From NCBI GenBank assembly GCA_016861105.1, contig BOKS01000001.1, positions 372,001 through 436,000 of the forward strand: a stretch of 64,000 nucleotides of DNA. The letters are read 5' to 3'. Source of the stretch: Betaproteobacteria bacterium (GTDB taxonomy: Bacteria; Pseudomonadota; Gammaproteobacteria; Burkholderiales; Casimicrobiaceae). The number at the start of each line of letters is the position of its first letter. Positions within the stretch are counted from its first letter, which is position 1. The position numbers and the translations under genes were made by a program. Positions 29,931-37,443 of the stretch are shown here, in pieces. The notes beneath the pieces were generated by a model. The model ran no database searches, had not been told where the DNA came from, and saw only the letters and a list, made by a program, of their open reading frames with translations.

Positions 29931-29958
29931 GTTTCGGCAGTGCTGCGGCAAGACTTGA
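29931..29958 (-). promoter_or_regulatory. Predicted FliA (sigma-28) promoter for motA
   Basis: On the minus strand TCAAGTCT, 12 bp, then GCCGAAAC, about 95 bp before the motA ATG. FliA control of the mot-che unit is standard in enterics and expected here. Confidence 0.6.
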
Positions 29959-30012
29959 AATGGATGAGGAAACGGTGGCTTTTTTTGGCGGGCGGTCTGG
30001 CGCGACGCTGCG

Positions 30013-30123
30013 CCCTTCGTCCCGAGCCATTCGACCGCACGCAGAACGGTCTCGACGAAGGGGACTCGTGCAGCCGGTCGCGGTCGCGCGCCGTTCGCGC
30101 TTCGACGGGCTCGGCACGAACGG
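30013..30123. repeat. Two dispersed palindromic repeats between motA and flhC
   Basis: CCCTTCGTC (30013-30021) pairs with GACGAAGGG (30055-30063), and CCGTTCG (30091-30097) pairs with CGAACGG (30117-30123). The segments resemble common proteobacterial REP sequences built around TTCGAC...GTCGAA. The 543 bp between motA and flhC contain no credible gene: only the motA promoter, these repeats and the flhC terminator. Confidence 0.6.
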
Positions 30124-30281
30124 AATCCGGCGAGGCGAATCTTCGTTAGCGCGCCTGCCGCATCGTCCGTTCGGCCGGCGCTGCGTGCAGCTTTAGTCTG
30201 GGCGCGCAGTGGCGACCGGCGCGGCGAGTTTCGGCGATAGAAACCGCCGCGCCGGCGCTCTGCACCAGGCGGGCGGCTGCG

Positions 30282-30309
30282 GGAAAAGAAAGCCCGGCCG
30301 AAGCCGGGC
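30282..30309 (-). terminator. Intrinsic terminator of flhDC
   Basis: On the minus strand GCCCGGC, loop TTCG, GCCGGGC, then a T-rich tract (TTTCTTTTC). It lies 70 bp after the flhC stop. The UUCG tetraloop and GC stem make it a strong rho-independent terminator. Confidence 0.85.
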
Positions 30310-30378
30310 AAAGGTCGGAGGAGAAAACCAGGAGGAGCCGCTGTTTTTGGCCGGTCGAGCGGCGCGACCGCATTCGGA

Positions 30379-30921
30379 TCAGTGAACCGCTTCTTCGCCG
30401 CGCACGCTGCCCTTGCCCTTGCCGGCGCGCGCCGGCGGCTCGCACAGCCCGCAGACGTAGTTCTTCGTCAGCTCGAAGGTGTGCGTGACGAACTTGCCGC
30501 CGCACTTGCAGCACGGCGTCAGCGTCACCATGCCGGCGTCGACGAACTTGACCAGGCGCCACGCGCGCGTGACCGACAGCAGCGGATCGAGGCTCTGCGC
30601 GCGGATCTGCTCGAGGTACAGCTCGTAGGCCTTGATGATCGCGTCGATCTCCTCGAGCTCGGTCGTCTTGTTCAGGTACTCGTAGATGTTCAGGAACAAC
30701 GACGAGTGGATGTTCGGCTGCCAGGTCATGAACCAGTCGGTCGAGAACGGCAGCATGCCGCGCGCCGGCGACTCGCCCTGGACTTCCTTGTACAGCCGCA
30801 GCAGCCGCTCGTACGACAGGTCGGTTTCGGACTCCAGCACCTGCAGGCGGGCGCCGAGCTTGATCAGCGCGATCGCGCGCTGGATCTGCTTGCTTTCGGT
30901 GACGATGCTCTTGATACGCAT
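30379..30921 (-). CDS. flhC: Flagellar master regulator FlhC
   Basis: FlhC pairs with FlhD as FlhD4C2, the transcription activator at the top of the flagellar hierarchy. The 180-residue product has the helical core (QIQRAIALIKLGARLQVLES) and the zinc site with cysteines in CCKCGGKF and CGLC. The ATG at 30921 has a GGGGAG SD. The gene follows flhD by 28 bp and ends before a strong terminator. FlhDC in a betaproteobacterium with FlhF and no FleQ fits Burkholderiales. Confidence 0.97.
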   Translation of the reverse strand: MRIKSIVTESKQIQRAIALIKLGARLQVLESETDLSYERLLRLYKEVQGESPARGMLPFSTDWFMTWQPNIHSSLFLNIYEYLNKTTELEEIDAIIKAYELYLEQIRAQSLDPLLSVTRAWRLVKFVDAGMVTLTPCCKCGGKFVTHTFELTKNYVCGLCEPPARAGKGKGSVRGEEAVH

Positions 30922-30949
30922 AGTGATCTCCCCGGATTGCTGAGTCCGA

Positions 30950-31297
30950 TTAGCTGACCGAGGCAATCTGTCCGGCCATGACGATGTTGGCGTGCAGCCC
31001 GGCGACCGCGCCGGTGCCGGTGGCCTTGGCCTTCGAATGGCTGGTCAGCAGGTTCCACACCATGTCGTCGTCGAAACGGAAGCGGCAGATGAGTTGGTTC
31101 GCGCCGGCGATCTTCATCAGTTGCGACGGCGTCAGCTGATCGACGATGTTGGCGACCTCTTCCGAGATGCCGAGCCGGTACATCGCCTGCGCCTTGTCGG
31201 CGCGGATCATGTGCTGGGCGAGCACCAGATAGGCGAGGTTGACCTCGCGCACTTCCTCCAGCAGTTGTTCGTTGACGGTCGGATTGCTGTTGCTCAT
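30950..31297 (-). CDS. flhD: Flagellar master regulator FlhD
   Basis: The 115-residue product is a helical FlhD with EVNLAYLVLAQHMIRADKAQAMYRLGIS and QLTPSQLMKIAGANQLICRFRFDD-type segments, which form the dimer and the FlhC interface. The ATG at 31297 has an AGGAGG SD. It heads the flhDC operon; the 900 bp before it hold a dyad at 31429-31447 and an oppositely oriented predicted small RNA. Confidence 0.97.
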   Translation of the reverse strand: MSNSNPTVNEQLLEEVREVNLAYLVLAQHMIRADKAQAMYRLGISEEVANIVDQLTPSQLMKIAGANQLICRFRFDDDMVWNLLTSHSKAKATGTGAVAGLHANIVMAGQIASVS

Positions 31298-31428
31298 TGC
31301 TGCCTCCTGATGAGTGGGTGTTGCGATCACCCGAATTGCGCTGCGAAGTGAGGCCATTGTGTGGAAGCGCCGAATTCCCATGAATCAGGCGCCTTCCATA
31401 AGCCCTGTCGGATCGCCGCACGGCGCCG

Positions 31429-31447
31429 TGTAGGACGGATTCCTACA
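31429..31447. promoter_or_regulatory. Perfect dyad TGTAGGA-N5-TCCTACA upstream of flhDC
   Basis: Two 7-bp arms with a 5-bp centre, 132 bp before the flhD ATG, form an operator-like palindrome. The TAGGA...TCCTA form recalls sites of dimeric LuxR/FixJ-type response regulators such as RcsB, which controls flhDC in enterics. The regulator here is unknown. Confidence 0.5.
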
Positions 31448-31532
31448 TCGCCTGCCGGGGCGGGTCGCGGGGCGGAGGCCACCGATTCGCGAACAGCGAA
31501 TCGCAGCAGGGGCTGCACCGCTGCGTCCGGGC

Positions 31533-31559
31533 TCAAGTTCGTCGCGTGCGCGCCGAAAC
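31533..31559 (+). promoter_or_regulatory. Predicted FliA (sigma-28) promoter in the flhD-fliC gap, with no gene behind it
   Basis: TCAAGTTC, 11 bp, GCCGAAAC. The -35 and spacing fit the consensus and the -10 is identical to the one predicted before motA. The next annotated gene on this strand, fliC, has its own better promoter at 32066, and a strong terminator intervenes at 31699-31737. Confidence 0.6.
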
Positions 31560-31565
31560 TGCCGG

Positions 31566-31737
31566 ATGTGTGGTCGCGCAATCGACACGTGAGCCGGTGA
31601 AGGGTTGCGTGCCGGCGGCACGGAGCGCCGAGCGGAAGGCCGGTGCTCCAACACACGCGAATTCGAACTGACGCTGCACCGGTTTCCTCCCCCGCCCTGC
31701 GCGCCGCAGCGACTTCGGTCCTCGGCGCGCTTTTTTT
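31566..31737 (+). ncRNA. Predicted FliA-dependent small RNA
   Basis: The stretch is bounded by a sigma-28 promoter match (31533-31559) and an intrinsic terminator (31699-31737), giving a transcript of about 170 nt whose exact start is inferred. It contains short hairpins such as GTGCC-GGC-GGCAC (about 31612-31622) and GGAGC...GCTCC (about 31621-31649), then an unpaired pyrimidine stretch TTTCCTCCCCC just before the terminator, an arrangement typical of Hfq-dependent base-pairing RNAs. Its pyrimidine tract is complementary to purine-rich SDs. An 8-codon ATG frame at 31566 is the only small ORF near the start. E. coli has sigma-28-dependent sRNAs, but none of known sequence relation. Confidence 0.5.
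31699..31737 (+). terminator. Strong intrinsic terminator with UUCG tetraloop
   Basis: GCGCGCCG (31699-31706) pairs with CGGCGCGC (31723-31730); inside the loop GAC-TTCG-GTC forms a further stem. Seven T follow. No protein gene lies upstream on this strand for kilobases, so the terminator most simply ends a small RNA. Confidence 0.85.
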
Positions 31738-32065
31738 GGTGATGCGACCGGCGCGGCCGAGAGCAACGTGGGCGCGCTGCGCGGGCGGGTTCGGATCTTC
31801 TTCAGCCCGCACGAAGAGCGCGACGATCGCGGCAACCTTCAGGGCGCGGGCGCAAAGCCTCCCCGTCCGCCAGCGCTTCGACACGCCGAGAGTCGCGCAT
31901 CGATGCGTACCCGCAGCGACGATTCCGGTGTCCAACGACAGCAGAGGTCACGCGCATCGACGGCTGTGCATCGGCAACCGCGGCGCGCCTCGAATTGCGC
32001 CTCGATCGCCGCGCTTCTCGTCCACTCCATCCCTTGACTTCGGTAGACCGCGAAGCTGCGTTGCC
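31738..32065. other. Gene-free stretch before the fliC promoter
   Basis: About 330 bp in which I see no credible ORF, SD, promoter or repeat. Open frames here have no family resemblance. It may contain regulatory sites for fliC or flhDC that cannot be recognised by eye. Confidence 0.5.
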
Positions 32066-32093
32066 TAAAGTTCGACGAAGCCCCCACCGATAA
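32066..32093 (+). promoter_or_regulatory. FliA (sigma-28) promoter of fliC
   Basis: TAAAGTTC, 12 bp, ACCGATAA, close to the sigma-28 consensus in both boxes. Transcription should start near 32100, giving a leader of about 125 nt before the fliC ATG. Confidence 0.85.
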
Positions 32094-32224
32094 GCAACCT
32101 AGCGCGGCGCAGTCGACCGCGTGACTGCGGAAGCCTTCGAGAAGAAGTGCAGCCGCTTGGGCAAAGGTGAAAGCGCCGACTGTCGAAGCGGCTGCTTTTC
32201 GAGAAACCAGGAAAGGAGCTTGTC

Positions 32225-33031
32225 ATGCCTCAAGTCATCAATACCAATCTGATGTCGCTGAATGCGCAGCGCAACCTGAACACGTCGCAGGTCGCGATGG
32301 CCACCGCCGTGCAGCGGCTGTCGTCGGGCCTGCGCGTCAACAGCGCGAAGGACGACGCAGCGGGTCTCGCAATCGCCGAGCGGATCAACGCGCAGGTGCG
32401 CGGCATGAACGTCGCGATGCGCAACGCCGCCGACGGCATCTCGCTCGCGCAGACGGCCGAAGGTGCGCTGGGCGCGATCGGCAACAACCTGCAGCGCATG
32501 CGCGAACTGGCGGTGCAGGCCGCGAACGCCACGTCGTCGGGCGATCTGACCGCTCTGAACTCCGAGTATCAGCAGCTCGTCAGCGAAAACACGCGCTTGA
32601 TCAACGTGACCTCGTTCAACGGCCAGGCGTTGCTGTCGGGCGCGGCGACGCTGACCTTCCAGGTCGGCGCGGGCACGACGTCCAACGACCGCATCGACGT
32701 CACGGTGTCGTCGTTGTCGATCACGTCGGGCGACCTGACTTCGACGACCAACGCGCAGACGGCGATTGCCAACATGGACACGGCGTTGAACACGGTCAAC
32801 AGCCTGCGCGCCACGTTCGGCGCGACGCAGTCGCGCTTCGAGGCGGTGATCAGCGGCCTGCAGGTCTCGGCGGAAAATGCCGCAGCGTCGCGCAGCCGGA
32901 TCATGGATGCGGACTACGCGGCCGAAACCGCCGCGCTGACCCGCGCGCAGATCCTGCAGCAGGCCGGCACAGCGATGCTGGCGCAGGCGAACGCGATGCC
33001 GCAGAACGTGCTGTCGCTGCTGCGCGGCTAA
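32225..33031 (+). CDS. fliC: Flagellin FliC
   Basis: The filament subunit, exported through the FliPQR gate and chaperoned by FliS. The 268-residue protein is short, with the conserved D0/D1 N-terminal part ([20 protein letters not shown], then [20 protein letters not shown]) and C-terminal part ([20 protein letters not shown]...[12 protein letters not shown]). The central variable domain is only about 80 residues and rich in Ser and Thr, which would be the likely glycosylation sites. The SD is AAAGGAG. The gene is monocistronic, ending at a clear terminator. Confidence 0.97.
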   Translation: MPQVINTNLMSLNAQRNLNTSQVAMATAVQRLSSGLRVNSAKDDAAGLAIAERINAQVRGMNVAMRNAADGISLAQTAEGALGAIGNNLQRMRELAVQAANATSSGDLTALNSEYQQLVSENTRLINVTSFNGQALLSGAATLTFQVGAGTTSNDRIDVTVSSLSITSGDLTSTTNAQTAIANMDTALNTVNSLRATFGATQSRFEAVISGLQVSAENAAASRSRIMDADYAAETAALTRAQILQQAGTAMLAQANAMPQNVLSLLRG

Positions 33032-33073
33032 ACCGATATCCGACCCCGACGACCTCGGGGCCTGGAAGGGGAA

Positions 33074-33099
33074 GGGGGCTCGCACGAGCCCCCTTTTTT
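33074..33099 (+). terminator. Intrinsic terminator of fliC
   Basis: GGGGGCTC (33074-33081), loop GCAC, GAGCCCCC (33086-33093), then six T. It isolates fliC from flaG. Confidence 0.92.
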
Positions 33100-33110
33100 C
33101 GTCGGTGCCA

Positions 33111-33138
33111 TCAAGTTGCGGCGCCCGCGTGCCGAATA
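33111..33138 (+). promoter_or_regulatory. Predicted FliA (sigma-28) promoter of flaG-fliD
   Basis: TCAAGTTG, 12 bp, GCCGAATA, placed just after the fliC terminator and 50 bp before flaG. The position fits a late-class promoter for the capping genes. Confidence 0.6.
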
Positions 33139-33187
33139 GAGCAGCGAAGAAGGGTCAATCCCGCCGACGTCAGACGGAGGTCGCGCG

Positions 33188-33562
33188 ATGAACATCGATC
33201 AGGTTGACCGCGCAGTTCCTGCGCGCACGGCGCCCGCCGCCGGGCCGGCGCGCGCCGTCACCCGGCCCACTGCCGCAGCGGACGCACAAACCGCGCGGGA
33301 AGCTGCCGCACGCGCCGCTGCCGACCGCGCAGCGAGCGAACAGGTGCGCCGGGCAATGGCGGAAGCCAACCGCCAGCTTGCCCAAAAAGGCCGCGAATTG
33401 ACGTTCGAATTCGACGAAGACGCGGGGCGCGTGATCGTTAAATTGGTCGATACACGGACCCGCGAAGTGTTGCGGCAGATCCCGTCCGAAGAAGCGCTCG
33501 CGATCGCGCGTGCGCTGCAGGACGATACGGGCGCCGGCGCGCTGCTGCGTGCCGACGCCTGA
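33188..33562 (+). CDS. flaG: Flagellar protein FlaG
   Basis: The 124-residue protein has an Ala/Arg-rich disordered first half and a C-terminal FlaG domain (about 68-112) with LTFEFDEDAGRVIVKLVDTR and EVLRQIPSEEALAIAR. FlaG proteins influence filament length and lie before fliD in many genomes, as here (59 bp apart). The start at 33188 is supported by a GGAGG-type SD (33176-33180). Confidence 0.92.
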   Translation: MNIDQVDRAVPARTAPAAGPARAVTRPTAAADAQTAREAAARAAADRAASEQVRRAMAEANRQLAQKGRELTFEFDEDAGRVIVKLVDTRTREVLRQIPSEEALAIARALQDDTGAGALLRADA

Positions 33563-33621
33563 CGCGGACAGATGCGACGAGGCCGGCGCACGCGCGCCAC
33601 GCGGAAGGGAAGAACGCACTC

Positions 33622-35004
33622 ATGGCGACAAGCGGAATCAGCGGCGGCGCGATCGACGTCGGCGCACTGGTCTCGCAGTTGATGACGATCGAGCGCAAAC
33701 CGCTCGTCCAGCTTCAGCAGCGCGAGACGCAGATCCAGTCGAGACTCACCGCGCTCGGGCGCGTCAAGAGCGCGCTCGACGCGCTCAAGACCGCGGCCGA
33801 CGCGCTGCGGCAGGCCGGCACCTTCAGCGCGTCGAAGGCAACCGCGAGCGGCGACGGCGCGACCGCCGCCGTCAGCGGAACGCCGCAACTGGGCAGCTAT
33901 GCCGTGTCGGTTACCCAGCTTGCGCGAGGACAGTCCAACGCTTCGGCAGCATTCGCCAGCGCGACAGCCGACGTCGGCAGCGGCACGTTGACCTTGCGCA
34001 GCGCGGACGGCACGACGGTGCTTGCGACGATCAACGTCGGTGACACCGGAACAGGAACGCTGACGGAAATCCGCGACGAGATCAACGCCGCCAACATCGG
34101 CGTGCGCGCTTCGCTCGTCAACGACGGCGGGCAGACGCGGCTCGTGCTGAACTCCAAGCAGACCGGTGCCGCCAACGGCTTCCAGGTCGAGGTCGACGCC
34201 GGCCTCGCGGCGGTGGCGTTCACGCAGAACCAGGCGGCGCAGGATGCGCAATTCAGCATCAACGGACTGGCGCTCACGTCGTCGTCGAACACGGTCAAGG
34301 ACGCCGTCGAGGGCCTGACGCTGACGCTCGCGAAGGCGCCGCCGGCCGGTTCGCCGCCGGGAACCACCGTCGATGCCGAGATCACCGTCGCGCAGGACGC
34401 CGACGCTGTCAAGAAATCGGTCGACGACTTCGTCAAGGCGTACAACGAGGTCGAGAAGCTGATCGCCGAGCTGACCAAGTACGACCCGAACACCAAGACC
34501 GCGGCGGTCCTCAACGGCGAGTCGCTGCTGCGCCAGGTTCAGAGCGGCGTGCGTTCGATCGTGCGCGCAACGATGACCGCGGCCCCAGGCGACTACGCGC
34601 GGCTGTCGGAAGTCGGGCTCGAGATCCAGCGCGACGGCACCCTGAAGCTCAACGAGAAGAAGTTCGGCGACGCGCTGGCCGCCGACAGCGCCAAGGTGAC
34701 GCGCCTGTTCGCCGCGACTTCGACCGTCGAGGCGGAGCAGGGCTTCGCGGTGCGGCTGCGTGCACAGATCGACGCGATCGCCGGCGTCGACGGCTCGCTG
34801 AAGGCGCGCGAGGACGGACTGCGCGCCTCGATCCGCACGCTCGACCAGCAGCAGGAGCGGCTCGAGGCGCGCCTGTCGATGATCGAAAAGCGCCTGATCG
34901 CGCAGTACAGCAAGCTCGACGCGCTGCTGTCGACGCGGCAGAACCAGTCCAACGCGCTCGCAAACGCGCTGGCCGGGCTGCCGGGCCTTCGGGAGGACGG
35001 TTGA
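33622..35004 (+). CDS. fliD: Flagellar filament cap protein FliD
   Basis: FliD forms the cap under which flagellin is added. The 460-residue product has the N-terminal segment SGISGGAIDVGALVSQLMTIERKP, a variable middle and a helical C-terminus (about 395-450) with RLEARLSMIEKRLIAQYSKLDALLS that drives assembly. The expected length is 450-480. It is probably cotranscribed with flaG. Confidence 0.95.
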   Translation: MATSGISGGAIDVGALVSQLMTIERKPLVQLQQRETQIQSRLTALGRVKSALDALKTAADALRQAGTFSASKATASGDGATAAVSGTPQLGSYAVSVTQLARGQSNASAAFASATADVGSGTLTLRSADGTTVLATINVGDTGTGTLTEIRDEINAANIGVRASLVNDGGQTRLVLNSKQTGAANGFQVEVDAGLAAVAFTQNQAAQDAQFSINGLALTSSSNTVKDAVEGLTLTLAKAPPAGSPPGTTVDAEITVAQDADAVKKSVDDFVKAYNEVEKLIAELTKYDPNTKTAAVLNGESLLRQVQSGVRSIVRATMTAAPGDYARLSEVGLEIQRDGTLKLNEKKFGDALAADSAKVTRLFAATSTVEAEQGFAVRLRAQIDAIAGVDGSLKAREDGLRASIRTLDQQQERLEARLSMIEKRLIAQYSKLDALLSTRQNQSNALANALAGLPGLREDG

Positions 35005-35040
35005 CCGTCGCGCCCTCGCCGATTGGGCGCCAGTTCGAAT

Positions 35041-35067
35041 TCAACTGCAGCGCACCGGCACCGATAA
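35041..35067 (+). promoter_or_regulatory. Predicted FliA (sigma-28) promoter of the fliS operon
   Basis: TCAACTGC, 11 bp, ACCGATAA, the same -10 as fliC. It lies 35 bp before the fliS ATG and 37 bp after fliD, giving fliS-fliT-fliK-like-flhX-ycgR their own promoter. Confidence 0.6.
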
Positions 35068-35101
35068 GAGGAGGAGCAGGTTCGATCTGCAGGAGGAGTG
35101 A

Positions 35102-35623
35102 ATGAGCGGTTTTGGGGCCAAAGCGTACGAACGCGTGAGCGTCGACAGCGGCGTGACCGGCGCGAACCCGCATCGGCTCGTACTGATGCTGTTCGACGGT
35201 GCGCTCGAGGCGATCAAGCTCGCCGAGCAGCACGTCGCTGCCGGCCGGATCGCCGACAAGGGGCAGGCCATCGGCAAGGCCGTGCGCATCGTCGAAGAGG
35301 GATTGAAGGCGAGCCTCGACCAGGACGCCGGCGGCCCGCTCGCGCGCCAGCTCGCGGCGCTCTACGACTATGCAAGTCTGCGCCTGCTGCAGGCGCATCT
35401 GCGCAACGACGACAAGGCGCTCGACGACGTCGCCCGCCTGCTCGCGGACCTGCGCGAAGCCTGGGCGCGAATCGGTGAGCGCGCGCCGGCCGCCGTGCCC
35501 AAAGCCGCCGCGAACGCTGCTGGCTCGCCGCCGCCGACCGTCGGCGTCGCGGCGCCGCCCGCGGCGCGCTTCTTCGACGATGCGAGCACCGGCCCGGTGC
35601 GCCGCGTCGTCGTCACCGCCTGA
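35102..35623 (+). CDS. fliS: Flagellin export chaperone FliS
   Basis: FliS holds flagellin unfolded in the cytoplasm before export. The 173-residue protein has the family core AYERVSVDSGVTGANPHRLVLMLFDGALEAI and the helical bundle to about residue 125. The remaining 45 residues are an Ala/Pro-rich extension beyond the usual length (about 130-140). The leader has two purine-rich GAGGAG stretches. Confidence 0.94.
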   Translation: MSGFGAKAYERVSVDSGVTGANPHRLVLMLFDGALEAIKLAEQHVAAGRIADKGQAIGKAVRIVEEGLKASLDQDAGGPLARQLAALYDYASLRLLQAHLRNDDKALDDVARLLADLREAWARIGERAPAAVPKAAANAAGSPPPTVGVAAPPAARFFDDASTGPVRRVVVTA

Positions 35624-35648
35624 GTCCGATGCGAGGAGAGCTTTGCAC

Positions 35649-36005
35649 ATGCCTCCACCGGACGACGGCCGGGTCCTCAGGGTGCGCGCGCCCGGCGGCG
35701 CGCCGCGGCTGATCCAGCGCTACGAAGCGATCGCGCAAGCGAGCCGAAGGATGCTTTCCGCCGCGCGCAGCGAGGACTGGGACGAAGTGGCGCGCCTCGA
35801 GGATCGCTGCCGCGACCTGATCGCCGAGCTGAAGGCGGCGCACCGGACGGAGCGCCTGGGCGCGTCCGAACAACGCCGGCGCATCGAGCTGTTGCGCGGC
35901 ATCCTCGCCGACGACGCCGAGATCCGCGCGCGCGCCGAGCCGTGGCTGCGCCAGCTCGAACGCCTGATTCACGCGCCGCGCGGGGCGCACCGCGTTCGGC
36001 CCTGA
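35649..36005 (+). CDS. fliT: Flagellar chaperone FliT
   Basis: The 118-residue helical protein in the fliT position contains LIQRYEAIAQASRRMLSAARSEDWDEVARLEDRCRDLIAEL-like helices (quoted in part: SEDWDEVARLEDRC), the pattern shared by FliT proteins, which chaperone FliD and in enterics also restrain FlhDC. Sequence conservation in this family is low, so gene order carries much of the weight. Confidence 0.82.
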   Translation: MPPPDDGRVLRVRAPGGAPRLIQRYEAIAQASRRMLSAARSEDWDEVARLEDRCRDLIAELKAAHRTERLGASEQRRRIELLRGILADDAEIRARAEPWLRQLERLIHAPRGAHRVRP

Positions 36006-36018
36006 GATCGATCGCGCG

Positions 36019-37128
36019 ATGGACCTCGGAACCATCGCCTCCGTCGCCCGTCGCGTCGGCCCCGCGAATGACGTGCGCGCGGGCGTCGAACGAATCGTGC
36101 TGAATCTGCGCGCCATGCTGCCGCTGCTCGAAGGGCAGGGGCGGCTGGCCGCGGCGTCGAGCCGACTGGTCGCCGACCTGCGCGCTATCGCGGCCTCGGG
36201 CGACGAGGCGATCCTCGTGCTGCCGCCGGGCGCGGGCGCCGCGAGGATCGAGGTCGGCATGCGGCAGCTCGCGATTCCCGCGACCTTGCGCGATGCACTG
36301 CTCGCGCTGATCGGCACGCGCGCCCCGGATCAAGTCCGGGGTCAATCGACGCCGCTCGCCGCGCCGGCGCCGGGCGCCGCACCCGCTGCATCGATCGAGG
36401 CGGCTGCCGCCGCGCGCGCGTGGGCCGTGAGCGCGCAAGCGTCCGCGTCCGCGGCGGTCGCGTTGGCCGGATCGGGAGCCGCGCGCGCAGTCGGGCGTTC
36501 GATCGAAGGCGACCGCGCGCCCGCCGCCGTGAGCTTCTCGCAGCCGCTGGTCGCGGCGCCGGAGCCGACGGCACCCGTGCGCGCGATCGCCGAGCGCTTG
36601 CGCTCGACGCTGGAGCGCAGCGGATTGTTCTTCGAGTCGCACCTCGCGCAATGGGCGCGCGGCGAGCGTCCGGACGAGGCGATCGCGCAGGAACTCCTGC
36701 ATGTCCGGCCCGGGGACGGGCAGATCGCGCCCGCGGCTCGCGTCGCCGCGCAGCTTCAGGCGCTGCAACAGCAGACCGTCGTCCTGCAAGGGCCGGCGTG
36801 GTTGGGACAACCGGCGACGATCGAGATCGCGCGCGAGCGCGCAGGGGCCGAACATCCCGCAGCCGACGACGGCGCGTCGGCGGTGTTCAACGCGACGCTG
36901 ACGCTCGATCTGCCGCGGCTCGGAAAACTGGTTGCGCGTCTGCGGCTATCGGGCGAGACGATCGCCGCGGCCTTCGAGTCCGCGCGAGCGGATACGCTGG
37001 CCGCAGCCCTGCCCGAGTTCCACGCGAGCCTCGAGGCGCACGGCCTGACGCCGGTGCTGCTGCAGGCGCTCGAACCCGGCATGACGACGCCGTCGACCGG
37101 CGCGCGCGCGTCGCAGGATCGCGCATGA
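36019..37128 (+). CDS. FliK-like flagellar hook-length control domain protein
   Basis: The 369-residue protein has an Ala-rich N-terminal two thirds and a C-terminal region (about 285-360) with FNATLTLDLPRLGKLVARLRL and LAAALPEFHASLEAHGLTPV that resembles the FliK Flg_hook fold. A second FliK-type protein next to fliT and flhX occurs in several Burkholderiales. The role is unproven; a helper in export switching is plausible because it overlaps the FlhB-domain gene. A small CCCCGGA/TCCGGGG repeat lies in its coding sequence. Confidence 0.7.
   Translation: MDLGTIASVARRVGPANDVRAGVERIVLNLRAMLPLLEGQGRLAAASSRLVADLRAIAASGDEAILVLPPGAGAARIEVGMRQLAIPATLRDALLALIGTRAPDQVRGQSTPLAAPAPGAAPAASIEAAAAARAWAVSAQASASAAVALAGSGAARAVGRSIEGDRAPAAVSFSQPLVAAPEPTAPVRAIAERLRSTLERSGLFFESHLAQWARGERPDEAIAQELLHVRPGDGQIAPAARVAAQLQALQQQTVVLQGPAWLGQPATIEIARERAGAEHPAADDGASAVFNATLTLDLPRLGKLVARLRLSGETIAAAFESARADTLAAALPEFHASLEAHGLTPVLLQALEPGMTTPSTGARASQDRA
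36323..36341. repeat. Short palindromic repeat inside the fliK-like gene
   Basis: CCCCGGA, loop TCAAG, TCCGGGG. The same core is a common proteobacterial REP. It is translated in frame as about ten residues (APDQVRGQST) in a disordered region. Confidence 0.55.
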
Positions 37129-37421
37129 ATTCGCCGACGCCGAATCCGGACCGCCGCGCCGCCGCGCTCAGCTACGAACCGAGCGCCGCGCAGGCCGGAC
37201 GCGCACCGCGGCTCGTCGCTAAAGGGCAGGGCTTCGTTGCCGATGAAATCATCGAGCGCGCGCGCGCCGCGGGCGTGCCGGTGCACGAATCGCGCGAGCT
37301 GGTGTCGCTGCTGCTGCAGCTCGACCTCGATGCGCACATCCCGCCGGCGCTGTACGTGGCCGTGGCCGAAGTGCTGGCCTGGGTCTACCGGCTCGAGCGG
37401 CGCGCCGCGCCGGAAGCGTAG
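37125..37421 (+). CDS. FlhB C-terminal domain paralogue (FhlB/FlhX)
   Basis: The 98-residue protein corresponds to the cytoplasmic part of FlhB/YscU (ALSYEPSAAQAGRAPRLVAKGQGFVADEIIERARAAGVPVHE is the matching region; key piece GVPVHESRELVSLLLQ). It has no membrane helices, and the NPTH autocleavage motif is absent. Such FlhX proteins can replace the FlhB C-terminal fragment in Salmonella-type systems. Its ATG overlaps the stop of the FliK-like gene, so the two are made together. Confidence 0.85.
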   Translation: MNSPTPNPDRRAAALSYEPSAAQAGRAPRLVAKGQGFVADEIIERARAAGVPVHESRELVSLLLQLDLDAHIPPALYVAVAEVLAWVYRLERRAAPEA

Positions 37422-37443
37422 CGCCATCGAAAGGAAGCAGATC

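Noticed and set aside
31361..31600. A 79-codon plus-strand ORF upstream of the predicted sRNA
   Set aside because: No SD, no family resemblance, and it overlaps both the flhDC dyad and the FliA promoter.
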